Source: Dendrophyllia cribrosa
Taxonomy: Eukaryota > Cnidaria > Anthozoa > Scleractinia > Dendrophylliidae
DNA: 64,000 bases
Direction: 5' to 3'
Assembly (NCBI GenBank): GCA_024195265.1
Contig: JAJLRJ010000006.1
Location: 13,586,139 to 13,650,138 of the forward strand
Shown here: one piece after another, positions 1-9,932 of the stretch
Position numbering within the stretch: position 1 is the first letter of the stretch
Layout of the letters: each line of letters begins with the position of its first letter
Made by a program: the position numbers and the translations under genes
Notes under the pieces: model-generated
Told to the model about the DNA's origin: nothing
The model's input: only the letters and a program-made list of their open reading frames with translations
Database searches by the model: none

Positions 1-245
1 TTGAAAAGGGAATCCGTTTATTAATATTCATTTATTAAACAGGGGAAGGCAGGGGAAGGCAGAATAACACAGAAGGATTAGGTAGTTGATGTCATGAAAA
101 GAGATTCCGTTTATTAATATTCATTTATTAAACAGGGAAATCCAAATTAGTATGCAGGAAGGCAAAAGGAGTAGGTAGTTGACGTCATGTAAAGGGATTC
201 CGTTTATTAATATTGATTAATAAGTTACCTATTCCACATTAGTAT
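1..245. repeat. Three imperfect tandem copies of a ~97-bp unit
   Basis: A unit beginning near a(a/g)aggg(a/t)attccgtttatt recurs near 5, 101 and 197. Its later part carries cagg-rich DNA and a gtagttga(t/c)gtcatg motif. The copies differ by point changes and internal deletions, so the array is old. No coding potential is seen. Confidence 0.7.
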
Positions 246-550
246 GCAGGAAGGCATATTGAAACGTCATTGAATAGGCACCTAATCCACCTATTCCATA
301 GCACCTATTCCACCTATTCCATCGCGTGGCTAATTTCAGCCTTATAGTACTACTATAGCGAATTCACCTGTAAAATAATTGATTTTAGTTTTTAAGCATG
401 CGTAGTGCTTGAAAGAAATGCTAGAACTTCTTGTTTTTGGACCTATGAGGTAATCCCGAACGTTTTGACAAAGTGGTAACCCCATTCTACATGTACATGT
501 AATACTGACACGCCGCGAGAACCAAACGCGCTAATAAAGATCAATTTGTG
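246..550. other. Intergenic DNA, no gene seen
   Basis: AT-rich sequence with a short run of cctattcc direct repeats (about 285-320). No splice-flanked open frame is visible on either strand. Confidence 0.5.
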
Positions 551-921
551 GGGCTCCAGGCAAGAACGTCCTAAGTACCTTGTTGGAAAATTTTCACTGA
601 AATCTAGGATTTTTGGCCTCAAAAGCGAATCACTTGCCAAAATTATGACTGGATCATGTAAATATGACTAAAAGGATTTCATCCAGGTCAACAAATCTTC
701 TAAAATTTTATTTTGAAAAATACATAGTGTCCTATGCCCAAAACATTTTCTCAAAGATGTGGATTTTCTTCCGCATTTTTGATCTGTTTTAAGTATTTTT
801 ACAATAATAAATCATTAATTTGACAAAACTGTGCATTTAAAGGCCTAAAACATACAATTTTAGTGAAAGTTGCCAAAAACATACTTAGGACGTTACGTGG
901 ACGTTCTTGGCCAGAGCCCTT
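551..921 (-). mobile_element. Dispersed ~370-390-bp inverted-repeat element, copy A
   Basis: The ends read gggctcc...gaacgtcct and gacgttctt...gagccc, an imperfect terminal inverted repeat. The whole interval matches 33097-33492 in reverse orientation, including internal tracts such as gtatgttttaggc and atgtacatgatccagtcat. No transposase remains, so this is a non-autonomous MITE. The short open frames here and at 33.3 kb are two readings of the same repeat, not genes. Confidence 0.8.
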
Positions 922-2080
922 CAGATTAAAGTGACAGCTAAGGATAAAAGAGAGCAAAAGTTAGATATTCTTGCACACAGCTAATGTTGTTGATGTTTAT
1001 GATTTGTATTATTGATGTGCTATTGATGATTTGCATTTCACAACTGTCAGTCTGTCACACATTACAGATTAGTCGCTGATTTCTCAAAAAAAACTTGTTA
1101 AGGACTCTTTAGTGAAAACTTACCTCGGTATCCTTTTGCATGCATGAATCTGGAGGCTTATCTTCAGTTCATTTCCCGAAATAACGCTTTTTAAAAGGCA
1201 GAAGAGAAAGAGAATTGAAAACCACACGGTTCGCGACATTCAGTGTTGTCTCCAACTAATCTTCAGGTAAAACGTCAAACAAAACAGACGACTGGGCGAG
1301 AGACTGAGACGAAACTCATAGCATTTATTTACTACAATTAATAACTTCTGTCTTGGTATATAACGGCCAAACGGCCTCCACGTTATTACAGAAAAGTTGA
1401 AGTCCGAGGAACTGAAAATAACTCGTTCAATCGATTAGCCATTTTTAGACCTGAGAGTATTTAAGACTCTTTAATTTTATTCCGGGACAGAAACGTCATC
1501 CCATTCCATTCCTTAGGGATCATTATGCATCGTGTTCAGTTCTATTTAGGGATCCTTTGGCGTCGGGATCATTTTGCGTCGCGTTTTGTTCTATTTGGGG
1601 ATCATTTTGCGTTCGGCGATCATTTTGCATTATGTACAGCACCAGCTGAAACTAGCAGTACAGTAAAAAAGTTGTTGGCAAACTGAAAGGGCCACAAAAA
1701 ACAGCTAAAGCAGGCCATAGTATAAATTGAGAGTGAGATCTGGGTACAAGATTAGAAAATTGGTGCTTGCTCCACCCAGAACTTTTAATAAAAAGAAAGA
1801 AACACAAACGAGTTTATAGCGACGTGCCTCTGAGTTTCATCTTTAAACACACGGGAGAGACTTTCTGAGACAGTTGCTGAGCGCGGCATGTGTACAGAGA
1901 TGTCAGCAATTTAGTTCGCAGTTCGCTTCACTGTTTTCCAGCTTGCACACAAGGGCTTTTTGCAAGCTGATTTGTAACTTCAAATTTCAAAAATGTACAT
2001 GTGCATCCTCTTGCAATTTCACAGACTAACGTTTTTGTAATGGTCCCCACAGGGTAGGCCAACAGGGAACTTAGTCCAAA
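922..2080. other. Upstream flank of the cGAS-like gene; no other gene seen
   Basis: No conserved open frame. 1505-1640 has four degenerate copies of a gggatcattttgc(g/a)t motif. A candidate splice acceptor (tccccacag) lies about 25 bp upstream of the start codon of the next gene, so a non-coding 5' exon is possible. No TATA box was identified with confidence. Confidence 0.45.
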
Positions 2081-3784
2081 ATGGCTGATAAACAACCTGA
2101 TGTATCCCAGTTCTACAAAACGTATGTCAGACCCGACTGGCCATATGAAAATTGGGAGTGCATCGAGAGGAAATTTGAAGCGGAGGATGGTCAATCCCCT
2201 CATACAAAATTTGATAATGTGCCAACACCCAAGGATATCTCAACCAAAGACAACTTTGGTGACTATGGCACTACTGTTAATCTCACAGCTAATGACAATG
2301 CAGCTTGTGAGACTGAAAAACAGGTCATACACGTCTCCCAAGCTACTCTGTTGGAAGCTGCAGAGAGCTTTGAACCTGATCATTGGGCCGATGATCTCTC
2401 TGTTCCTCTTGATCGCAACTTGCCGCTGTGTCATCTGCTTCGGTTCATGGAACCAGAATTAAATTGCAGTGGAGCTGAGAGTAAAGAGCTCGAAGAAATG
2501 AACAAAATGATGAGAAAGACGACTGAAAAGCTACAATCCTGCTACCTTGTTTTCGAAAATTGTTCTATTATTCCAGTTGGTAGCATGAATGAGAATACAA
2601 AAATTGGAAAAGCTGATGAATTTGACTATGCCGTTGTTCTTCCATACTTCGAAAGCTTTGACAAACTTTTCCCTATAATTTTCAAGAAAGATGAATCACT
2701 GTTGTATGACGATCCAGTGTATGTTGCCATTACAAATGATATCTCTTGGGATGGTGATAAAAACCACATACAAAAAAACTTTCAAGCAGTACTAAAAGAA
2801 GTTTGGTCTCTCTACATGATAGATTTCATCCCAGACGGCTGGAACCTATCAGAATTGAGCTGCCGTGGTGACGAACAAGGCATAGCCAAGACATTCCATC
2901 TTGTTCGTTCCTCGGATGGATTTGTTGTTGATATTGATATCTGTTTTTGGATACCCATCCATAAATCGACCCTTGAAGAGCAAGGTGATTACTTTGAGCA
3001 AAAGGACTATCTCTTGAAAAATTGTCTTGACAATGACATGAAGGTATTTGCCTTGCTGCCTAAAGACCGTGATATAGATTATTCCTTGAACATGGTTCGC
3101 TTTGCAATGTCTCTTCAGGAACGTGAGGAATTAAACAAGTATGGACCAATGAATGGTCGCATCCAATGCTACAAGTTTGCCAAATGCATTGCAAAACTCT
3201 TTATTCCTTATATTCAGAAAAAGGAGAACTGTTCACGGTGCCTGGATTGTCTTGTCTCATCATATGCTCTGAAAAACGTCCTCCACATGGCAAATAATTA
3301 CCCCGATGACAAGATGTGGGCTGAAGATCAAATGGGAAATAGAGTTTGTGAAGTCTTCGCCATTCTTAATTTTTGCATAAAGGTTAACTGCAGTCTAGTA
3401 TCAGCGTTTTTAACACCCTACACCATACAACTTCACACATTGTCAACAAAATATGATTCTGCAAAAGGTGTGCTTGTAGAGAAGGGAAACGAATGGCTTT
3501 GCGATGAGGGAGACCATTGTTTTCTTCCAGATGGGAAGAGGTTTGAGCCACTATTCAGGAAAGACCCAATTTCAAAGAAAGTATTACAGAATTATTTTTG
3601 TTTTCTTCATGAATCTGACTGGTGTGTGCCCGAACTATTTGATCGTTTGAATGAGATGCTGACAGCTTTGATGGAGAAAGAAGAAGATGAAAGGAGAGAA
3701 TATGCAGATAATCCCGGTTGTCTGTGTTTTCAACCATTTTCTTTCGAGGACTCTCCTATTTTTTCAGTGGAAACCACCCTGTAG
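2081..3784 (+). CDS. cGAS-like receptor / Mab-21 domain nucleotidyltransferase
   Basis: A 567-residue single-exon protein. It carries the cGAS/Mab-21 nucleotidyltransferase signature: G167-S168, then E180-F-D182 inside KADEFDYAVVLP, followed by a third acidic position at D284 (FVVDIDICFW). These match in spacing the GS motif and catalytic E/D...D triad that bind two metal ions in cGAS and the cGAS-like receptors. The C-terminal helical half has the Mab-21 signature SSYALK (about residues 396-401) followed by a W/L-rich stretch, and a C-rich patch CSRCLDC just before it. Family members make cyclic dinucleotides that activate STING, usually after binding double-stranded nucleic acid. Retention of all three acids argues for an enzyme rather than a catalytically dead Mab-21 homologue; ligand and product cannot be read from sequence. 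The start sits in a good context (tccaaaATGG). It lies tail to tail with the HEPN/NB-ARC/TPR gene. Lack of introns could reflect retroposition or a family habit. Confidence 0.85.
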   Translation: MADKQPDVSQFYKTYVRPDWPYENWECIERKFEAEDGQSPHTKFDNVPTPKDISTKDNFGDYGTTVNLTANDNAACETEKQVIHVSQATLLEAAESFEPDHWADDLSVPLDRNLPLCHLLRFMEPELNCSGAESKELEEMNKMMRKTTEKLQSCYLVFENCSIIPVGSMNENTKIGKADEFDYAVVLPYFESFDKLFPIIFKKDESLLYDDPVYVAITNDISWDGDKNHIQKNFQAVLKEVWSLYMIDFIPDGWNLSELSCRGDEQGIAKTFHLVRSSDGFVVDIDICFWIPIHKSTLEEQGDYFEQKDYLLKNCLDNDMKVFALLPKDRDIDYSLNMVRFAMSLQEREELNKYGPMNGRIQCYKFAKCIAKLFIPYIQKKENCSRCLDCLVSSYALKNVLHMANNYPDDKMWAEDQMGNRVCEVFAILNFCIKVNCSLVSAFLTPYTIQLHTLSTKYDSAKGVLVEKGNEWLCDEGDHCFLPDGKRFEPLFRKDPISKKVLQNYFCFLHESDWCVPELFDRLNEMLTALMEKEEDERREYADNPGCLCFQPFSFEDSPIFSVETTL

Positions 3785-3840
3785 TCTAGAATGTATGTAA
3801 CTGACTCAATGTGAACATGATTGACCATGTGCGAGAACAT

Positions 3841-3846
3841 AATAAA
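3841..3846 (+). promoter_or_regulatory. Polyadenylation signal aataaa for the cGAS-like gene
   Basis: A canonical aataaa lies 57 bp after the stop codon, on the same strand, at a typical short-3'UTR distance. Confidence 0.6.
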
Positions 3847-4788
3847 TCGTTAGATCATGTTACACGATTATGGCTATACTAGTAGTGCTAGGCTGGAAGT
3901 AACTAAGCAGTGTATTTACAATAGATTTTTTATTATAACTGCACATCACTGATCAGGCTTTTTCCCGCTATTAAACTAAATAGGAGCGTGAAAAATTATG
4001 CAATGGTTTTATCCAGTTTGTAGAACGTGTGTGCAAAATATTTAGCTTCTGTAAAACGTGAACAGTGGCAACAGTTATTCTGGGCCCGGCATTTTATGGA
4101 GAATAGAGACATTAAGATTGAGGGTTTCCCCTTAAACTGCAAACCACAAACGTCGGCCAGCAGTTTACAGTTCGGAGTTCGCCGTATGAACATAATCTGG
4201 GCTTAAGATTGAGGGTTACTTTTTACCTATGCCTATTACCGGAGCCATCTAGGAAACAAAGTATACATTTATGCATATACATTCATGCATTCACATATCA
4301 TCAGAAACTGGCTTTTGTTTTACTTTATTTATCGTAGTTTAACCACAAAGTAATCCGACTAGAAAAACAGTGCCAACAACAAATAGCCGGCTGCCATGTT
4401 TGTTTTCATTCATTCGTTCACTTCTATTTTAGCTGTGAAATCGTCTTCAAAATTACGTTTCTATGAAAAAGGATTCGATAATTAATAAGCGAAAGAGTTC
4501 TAAAAAGTAGTATTTCCTCTCAAACGTGGGATTGTCATGTTTTAATTAGGGTGCAAAAAACCTTGCGGCAAACCACTTACCTCTGGAGCGGGGTCTAGCC
4601 GTACAAACGTGAACCTCAAACCGCAAACCTGACGGCAAGGCACTGGTCACGTGATTTCTTGACGTTCGCGGTTCGCGGGAAATGCCGAAAAACCTCGATC
4701 TTAAGGTCTCTAATATACGGTAAATTTACGTGAACAACAAATGTAAAATTTGCAAATATTGTACATAATCATTTTAGTTTAAGGCCCG
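3847..4788. other. Intergenic DNA, no gene seen
   Basis: Contains several aaccgcaaacct / gttcgcggttcgcggg motifs around 4095-4690 that look like decayed inverted-repeat DNA. No supported coding sequence. Confidence 0.4.
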
Positions 4789-4849
4789 GTGTCAACATGC
4801 AAATCTCATGCAAATCTCGGGCTTTTGGGTTTGGGAGAGCGGAGGGCAA

Positions 4850-4920
4850 TCCCTCCCCACCCCCTCCCACCTCCCCTTCCCCTCCCACCTCCCCTCCCCC
4901 TCCCACCTCCTCTCCCCCAA
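4850..4920. repeat. Pyrimidine-rich tandem repeat
   Basis: About ten tandem copies of a 6-13-base cct/ccctccca motif on the + strand. It explains the proline-rich and tryptophan/glutamate-rich open frames that cross it on either strand. Confidence 0.85.
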
Positions 4921-4931
4921 AACCCAAAGCC

Positions 4932-5262
4932 TGAGCCCGAGAGCTTGCTCAAAGGCTATTGGACGCAACACTTGTCCTTTCATTTACAATGCGGACAGAA
5001 TATCGGGACCCAAAAGATCTATTGAAATTACTGATCGTTTCACATGCGCCTCCCCAAATCATTATGTTATCTACAGCATAACATGTATGCAAAAAGATAT
5101 ACATTGGCAAAACAGGGAGAAGACTAGGCGATCTACATCAACATCTACGAGACATTGAAAGATAAAGAAATGACAAAGACGCATCTAAACCACTAGCTCG
5201 ACACTTTAATCTCCCAATCATTCTAAACAACATATGGCGATCTACGGTCTTTATCTACCCCA
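4932..5262 (+). pseudogene. Penelope-like GIY-YIG endonuclease fragment, frameshifted
   Basis: Read across frames, the + strand gives CPFIYNAD..ISGPKRSIEITDRFTC, then a frameshift into a GIY-YIG core (YIG-K-GRRLGD..QHLRDIERNDKDASKPLARHFNLPNHS). This is the C-terminal endonuclease of Penelope-like retroelements. The frame is broken at least twice and no reverse transcriptase precedes it, so it is a dead 3' fragment. Confidence 0.75.
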
Positions 5263-5269
5263 GGGTAAC

Positions 5270-6178
5270 GCGGATAGCTATAAATTTTAAAGCAAAAATT
5301 CCTATTAAAAATATTTTTTCCAATGGGGCTTTACAGATTAATAGTACTTTGTGACAAAACGTTAAAATACTTAATTCTACTTACAATTTCAGTGGCAAAA
5401 AGTTAATATAAATAAGTTGCTTTTATACACAGAATACAACTTGAGGCCGAATTTGTCGCGATTCTGTAGAACTGAGAGCTATTTTTAATCAGAGTTCTTC
5501 CGAGGCAAAAATGCCAAACATCGATCTCTCGCGCTGGTAAGCATGTTGTCAATTTATTCCCCTTTTTACTGCCGATTCTTATTAATGCCTGTGTCGGAGC
5601 AGTCTTCGCTTCCTGTTGTGAGTAATTTCAAGACTTTTTTAAAGAAAGAAAAATAGAAACACACGGAAAAACGGCGTCGTCACTGCAACCCGTCGGATTG
5701 TTAAAAAAATTGACTTCGGGACTGGACTTCTGTGGATTATGGACCGTGAAATGCGTGTCACATTAATGTCTATTTTTACTGACTTCACTGCTTTTAAAAG
5801 TAGTCTTTTCAAATGTAACAGAAATAATTCACGGTTTGGGAAGTAACAGACGAGTGTGGATTTGATCTGGAATCAATAAATTAAATATTCAAACGAGTAC
5901 AGAAAAAATGGCGGCTTCAATCGACGCGTCTTAGCGTCTCATGCGCATGAGTATAGGCTACTTATAACCTCTTGTTTTTATATTGCTCTCGATCGTTCTT
6001 TTTTGTCGGACAAGTTGGGAACGCTTGTGAAATTCCAGTCAGAAAACGATTTTGACATCTTTAGTTTATTGTTCAGAGCGGAAGTATTGCCTTTGTTCCA
6101 TGCGAAACTAGGTGCTTCCAATAGTCCAGTTTCGAATTCGCTATGACCGCTGAATAAAAGCATTGAAGACGCATTTTT
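5270..6178. other. Intergenic DNA, no gene seen
   Basis: No open frame with splice or codon support. No repeat structure strong enough to name. Confidence 0.4.
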
Positions 6179-6315
6179 ACAGGGTTAGACTCGACCTGAT
6201 GTAAAATATTCACAAATGACCTGTTTAGAGCTCTGTCTATTGTTTAATTTTCAAATTTCACGCACCTTCTGCCGGTATTTGTGAATATTTTACATCAGGT
6301 CGAGTCTAACCCTGT
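6179..6315. mobile_element. 137-bp MITE with ~38-bp terminal inverted repeats
   Basis: Begins acagggttagactcgacctg and ends with its exact reverse complement. The inverted match runs about 38 bp each side around an unrelated ~60-bp centre. Too short to encode anything. It lies between the cGAS-like gene and the receptor gene. Confidence 0.85.
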
Positions 6316-6556
6316 ATCAATGTGTCATTGGTGTTTGAATTCAGCGGTAATTTTAAATACGAAAATGGCTTATTGTCTAGTTCCCAACAGTTCGCTATAA
6401 AAGAACGTGGGCTACGGTTCGTTTGTCAGTAGATGTTAACCTTCGCTTTGATGTAACGCTTTGGAGAAGACTGAAAATTCTCGATTGAAGTCACTACTGG
6501 CAGAAGATCCCTACCTGAACTAGTCCCCTACATTAGTTGTTCAGTACCCCCAAAAC

Positions 6557-6757
6557 GTCTCACATGTGTCCCACTGCAATTGCCACTGATATTTTCCGTA
6601 TCCACGTGAACCCCACATCGAGGCAACTCGAGTTGATTCAGAAGTCACCTGACCGATGATCTCCTGCGATTAGCCCTGAAGTTCAATAAAGTTGGGAAAC
6701 TTTGAAGGAAGACAATTTCTTGGTAGCGATGGGTTCGAACCTATTACAGTAAAAGAC
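6557..6757 (-). pseudogene. Decayed copy of the NB-ARC exon start
   Basis: Closely resembles 9755-9953: shared stretches include tgtcccac(a/t)gcaattgccac, gaccgatgatctcct and ttcgaacctattat/ca. The match covers the splice acceptor, the exon start and the P-loop region, then stops. The frame carries substitutions and indels. Lying just downstream of the TPR exon in the same orientation, it is the remnant of a second receptor gene of the same family. Confidence 0.75.
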
Positions 6758-6839
6758 AGGTAAATACGCGAAGGGAATGTCGAGTGAAGGCAAACAGTTT
6801 AGTCGAAAGTGAAGTGCGCGCTGTTTAGACGTGCCAAGA

Positions 6840-8051
6840 CTAATTAGATTGGCCAAGGGAATGTCGAGTGATCGCGAGTGAATGCTTACTATTGGCGGTG
6901 TGTGCGTGTTCTTCTCCAAACAGTTCCAGTCGAACGTGAAGTGCGCGCTGTTTAGACTCAAGGGCTGAGGTAAAGTCACCAAGGGTGTGTTGAGTGATCC
7001 CGAGTGAATGGTAACTATTGGCGGTGCTCGCATGTTCTTCTCCAAACAGTTTCAGTCGAACGTGAAGTGCGCGATGTTTAGACTCAAGGGCTGAGGTAAA
7101 GTCACCAAGGGTGTGTTGAGTGATCCCGAGTGAATAGTAACTATCGGCGGTGCTTGTATGTCCTTCTCCAAACAGTTTCAATTGAATATGAAGTGCGTGT
7201 TGTAAAGACTCAAGGGCTGAGGTAAAGTCGCCAAGGGAATGTTGAGTCATCCCGAGTGAATAGTAACTATCGGCGGTGCTCGCGTGTTCTTCTCCAAACA
7301 GTTTTAATCGAATGTGAAGTGCGTGCTGATCAGACTCAAGGGCTGAGGTAAAGTCGCCAAGGGAATGTTGAGTAATTGCCAGCGAAAAGAAACTATCAGC
7401 GGTGCATGCATGTTCCTTTCCAAACAGCTTTATTGTTATCTCAAGCGCTCGCTGTTTTGCCTGAAGAGCCTTTGGATAGTTCATCTTCCTGTGGTAAACT
7501 TCACCAAGGTCCAAGTAGCACTTCGCAAGTGCCTCATTGTGTAGTTGATTAAAACTGCCAAAGTTGTCATTGTTAGGGGAATGTTCTCTGCATTGCTTTA
7601 GTGCTGTTTCATGGTTATTGATTCTTGACTCATAAAGTTTTATAGGGTCTTCAATTTTATTGAAACTCTTGAGTAGTTCAGCAACATTGCGATAAAAGCT
7701 GAACAAACCAAGTGAACCTGGAACCTCTGTTTCGATTTCCTTTAGTATTTGGAGAACAACGTTGCACATATATTGCTCGGTCTCAGCATTAGAAATAAAC
7801 TTTCCTGCTCTACTTAGAAGAAAAATAATTTGAAATTTTAGCGGTTGATTAGGCAAGATGCCCGTGTCTTTTTGAAGCTTTATTCCATCGTCAGTTTCCT
7901 TTGTTTGAGCTTTCATCGGTGGAATGATGTTAAGTAGTTGCGAGTCTCCCACGCGGCGGCATTCTTGGAGTGCCTTGTTATAGAAGTAACTCACACTCGA
8001 GGAGTCATTTAGGGACTGATAATAAACAATCAGGAACAGCAAAATAACAAG
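6840..8051 (-). CDS. TPR (kinesin-light-chain-like) C-terminal part of the HEPN/NB-ARC/TPR receptor
   Basis: 403 codons on the minus strand. The first ~170 residues are helical (YFYNKALQECRRVGD...). About six 42-residue tetratricopeptide units follow, of the type ALE..(H/R)ALHIRLKLFGEEHASTADSY.SLG.TQHSLGDFTS, as in kinesin light chain and many NLR-like sensors. At DNA level the units form a 126-bp tandem array (about 6840-7440), nearly identical in the last four, which suggests recent unit duplication or gene conversion. TPRs in such receptors are the likely ligand-sensing part. This segment has no start codon of its own. Its frame continues upstream without a stop through the 15-bp repeat at 8052-8066 and joins the NB-ARC exon in frame once the insertion is ignored. 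It ends at a stop just before a degenerate extra TPR unit (6765-6835). Confidence 0.8.
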   Translation of the reverse strand, partial: LVILLFLIVYYQSLNDSSSVSYFYNKALQECRRVGDSQLLNIIPPMKAQTKETDDGIKLQKDTGILPNQPLKFQIIFLLSRAGKFISNAETEQYMCNVVLQILKEIETEVPGSLGLFSFYRNVAELLKSFNKIEDPIKLYESRINNHETALKQCREHSPNNDNFGSFNQLHNEALAKCYLDLGEVYHRKMNYPKALQAKQRALEITIKLFGKEHACTADSFFSLAITQHSLGDFTSALESDQHALHIRLKLFGEEHASTADSYYSLGMTQHSLGDFTSALESLQHALHIQLKLFGEGHTSTADSYYSLGITQHTLGDFTSALESKHRALHVRLKLFGEEHASTANSYHSLGITQHTLGDFTSALESKQRALHVRLELFGEEHAHTANSKHSLAITRHSLGQSN

Positions 8052-8331
8052 CCTAAGAATTGTCTGGGGTTAGTTTCTAGAGAAACTGTGGTGCTGCGTC
8101 GGTGGGGGGATGAAACACGAGAATTTAGTTTTATCGACTGAGTCGATAAGGTAAATTGACCACCGTAAAAAGATTCAAATAGCTGACGTTTCGAGCGCTA
8201 GCCCTTCGTCGGAGCGAATCGCTCCGACGAAGGGCTAGCGCTCGAAACGTCAGCTATTTGAATCTTTTTACGGTGGTCAATTTACCTTATCGACTCAGTC
8301 GATAAAACTAAATTCTCCTAAGAATTGTCTG
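8052..8331. mobile_element. 265-bp insertion with an almost perfect 199-bp palindrome and 15-bp target-site duplication (Penelope-like)
   Basis: The 15-mer cctaagaattgtctg occurs at 8052-8066 and 8317-8331, flanking the insertion. Inside, 8119-8217 and 8219-8317 are 99-bp inverted arms around one unpaired base at 8218. Each arm carries a motif reading ccgacga, ggg...ctc, gaaa, cgtc (8221-8254 on +). This resembles the small hammerhead ribozymes known from Penelope-like elements, except that the invariant U of CUGA is C here. Long target-site duplications are also usual for that group. The inserted DNA brings an immediate in-frame stop into the receptor gene. Confidence 0.8.
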
Positions 8332-9932
8332 CTCTGGGTTGTTGCAATTGTCCAGAAATGAAAGAGCCTCATGTAAGCGCTGGACTCCGCTTTCCGTGTC
8401 TCTGGTAACAAGCTGATAGATACCTAAGTAGCACAGGTACTTTCCCTTTTCTTCAGCAGGAAATGGTAAAGATGTGGCTTGAATTTCATTCCTTTTAGAG
8501 AGAAGCTGCATGGAATTCCCTTCTAGTCCCCAAGTTACCTCAGCGAAAGCTCTGGAAGTGAGTAGCTGTCTGTAGTATTTATCTTTCCCATGTAGATCGG
8601 ATGCCTTTAAAGCTGAATCGTATATGTCATCAAAGTTGGTTCCTTCAGACCAAAAAAGCGAGTCTAGAAACAGCTCCGCTTTCACCAAAACGTCAAAAAC
8701 ACTGTCAGCTGTATTGGCATCTGAACAACCCTCTATTAGGCTCTGAACAATACTTTGTTTATCTTCATAGAATGCAACAAATGCCGTCATTGAATGACCT
8801 GTAAGAAACTGTTCATTTAGCTTTTTGAAAAGTGAAATGTACAACGTGTTCAAACGTCTCTTTGAGTTAAGAACCGTCTCTTTAAAGTCACTTTCTCCCT
8901 TTTCTCTTGCAAATGATTGAAGCAGCTTGTGCATTGTGAATGAGCCGGGTTTCGAACTTGAATCAAGAAGTGATTTCCTCCGAAGGCTTTGTAATATCTT
9001 CGCTTCGGAAACCCTTGTTTTCCCCAAAACAGCCGTAGCGACCTCTGTACTGAAATTCTCAGGAAGAATACTCAAGGACACTAGCGCTTCTTGTTGTTGT
9101 GCAGTGAGTCTTTGGAAAGATGAGTTAAAAAGTAACTGCAATCTGTGACTGGTTTGATGATCTGGATTGTCCAACATTTCGACGATACTTGCTGTAGGGG
9201 ATTTCATAAAATCATCAAGAAACTGGCTCGGTGGAACACTATCTTCTGAAATTAATGAACAGAGTAACTTCATCGCTAAAGGTACATGCCCGCAGATTTG
9301 TCTGATTTGCGTGCAGTCGGAAGCGTTCGCATTTGAAAGTAACTCATTAACTAAGGTTTGAGCGGAGGCTTCATCCAGTGGTCTTATTCTTACACCCTGA
9401 TGGCCTTTAAAATGGACATTCATAAATTCGAAAGACTCCCTCGTGGTTACAGCGAATGTTACCCTTTGATTTCGCCTGAGAATTTCTTCAAGAAGTTGCA
9501 TGACCTCATCCTTTACTTTTGGCAAACCGCTTTCCAATAAGTCATCGGCATTATCAAGAATAAATACAGATCGTTCTGATATATCACTGATAAGTTGGCA
9601 AAGCTCATCATCAAGGGAGAGGCGCTGAACGGATGGTTGCGCATTTTGAGCCGGCTGGCTAACAAAGCTAAGAAGCTTTGAAGTCAGATCTGCTATGGAC
9701 TGAAGTCCTCGTAATGAAACCCAATAGACAGGGCCGAGTCCTTGCGATTGGAGAGCGTGTCCCACAGCAATTGCCACCGATGTTTTTCCAAATCCAGGTG
9801 ATCCCCAGATCGACACGAGTCGGGTAGATTCGGAAGTCACGTGACCGATGATCTCCTTACACTCGCTCTGACGCCCGGTAAAGTTAGGAACCATTGAAGG
9901 AAGACAAGTTCTTGGTAATGATGGTTTCGAAC
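8317..9932 (-). CDS. NB-ARC ATPase exon of the HEPN/NB-ARC/TPR receptor
   Basis: Second coding exon. Acceptor ctataatag at 9933 follows a pyrimidine tract; the join to the HEPN exon rebuilds one Gly codon in frame (G + GT). Numbered on the joined protein, the Walker A loop GSPGFGKT is at about 316-323, Walker B VFILDNADDLL at 395-405, sensor-like FAVTTRE at 432-438, and the GLPLA-type motif GHVPLAMKLL at 487-496. A winged-helix/ARC2-like region (SFQRLTAQQQEALVSLSILPENFS) and helical repeats follow. This is the switch module of STAND proteins: ADP-bound when off, ATP-bound oligomer when on. All core nucleotide-binding residues are present. After Arg 811 the frame runs into the insertion and stops two codons later, so the present allele would give an ~813-residue protein without TPRs. 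Confidence 0.85.

Noticed and set aside
443..640. 65-residue minus-strand frame and its counterpart at 33278-33466
   Set aside because: Both are readings of the same dispersed ~390-bp inverted-repeat element in opposite orientation.
6683..7045. 120-residue minus-strand frame over the TPR array
   Set aside because: It is the TPR repeat read in another frame, continued into the NB-ARC remnant.
6840..7440. 126-bp regular repeat considered as a CRISPR or satellite array
   Set aside because: The period equals 42 codons and the frame encodes kinesin-light-chain-type TPR units; there are no spacers.
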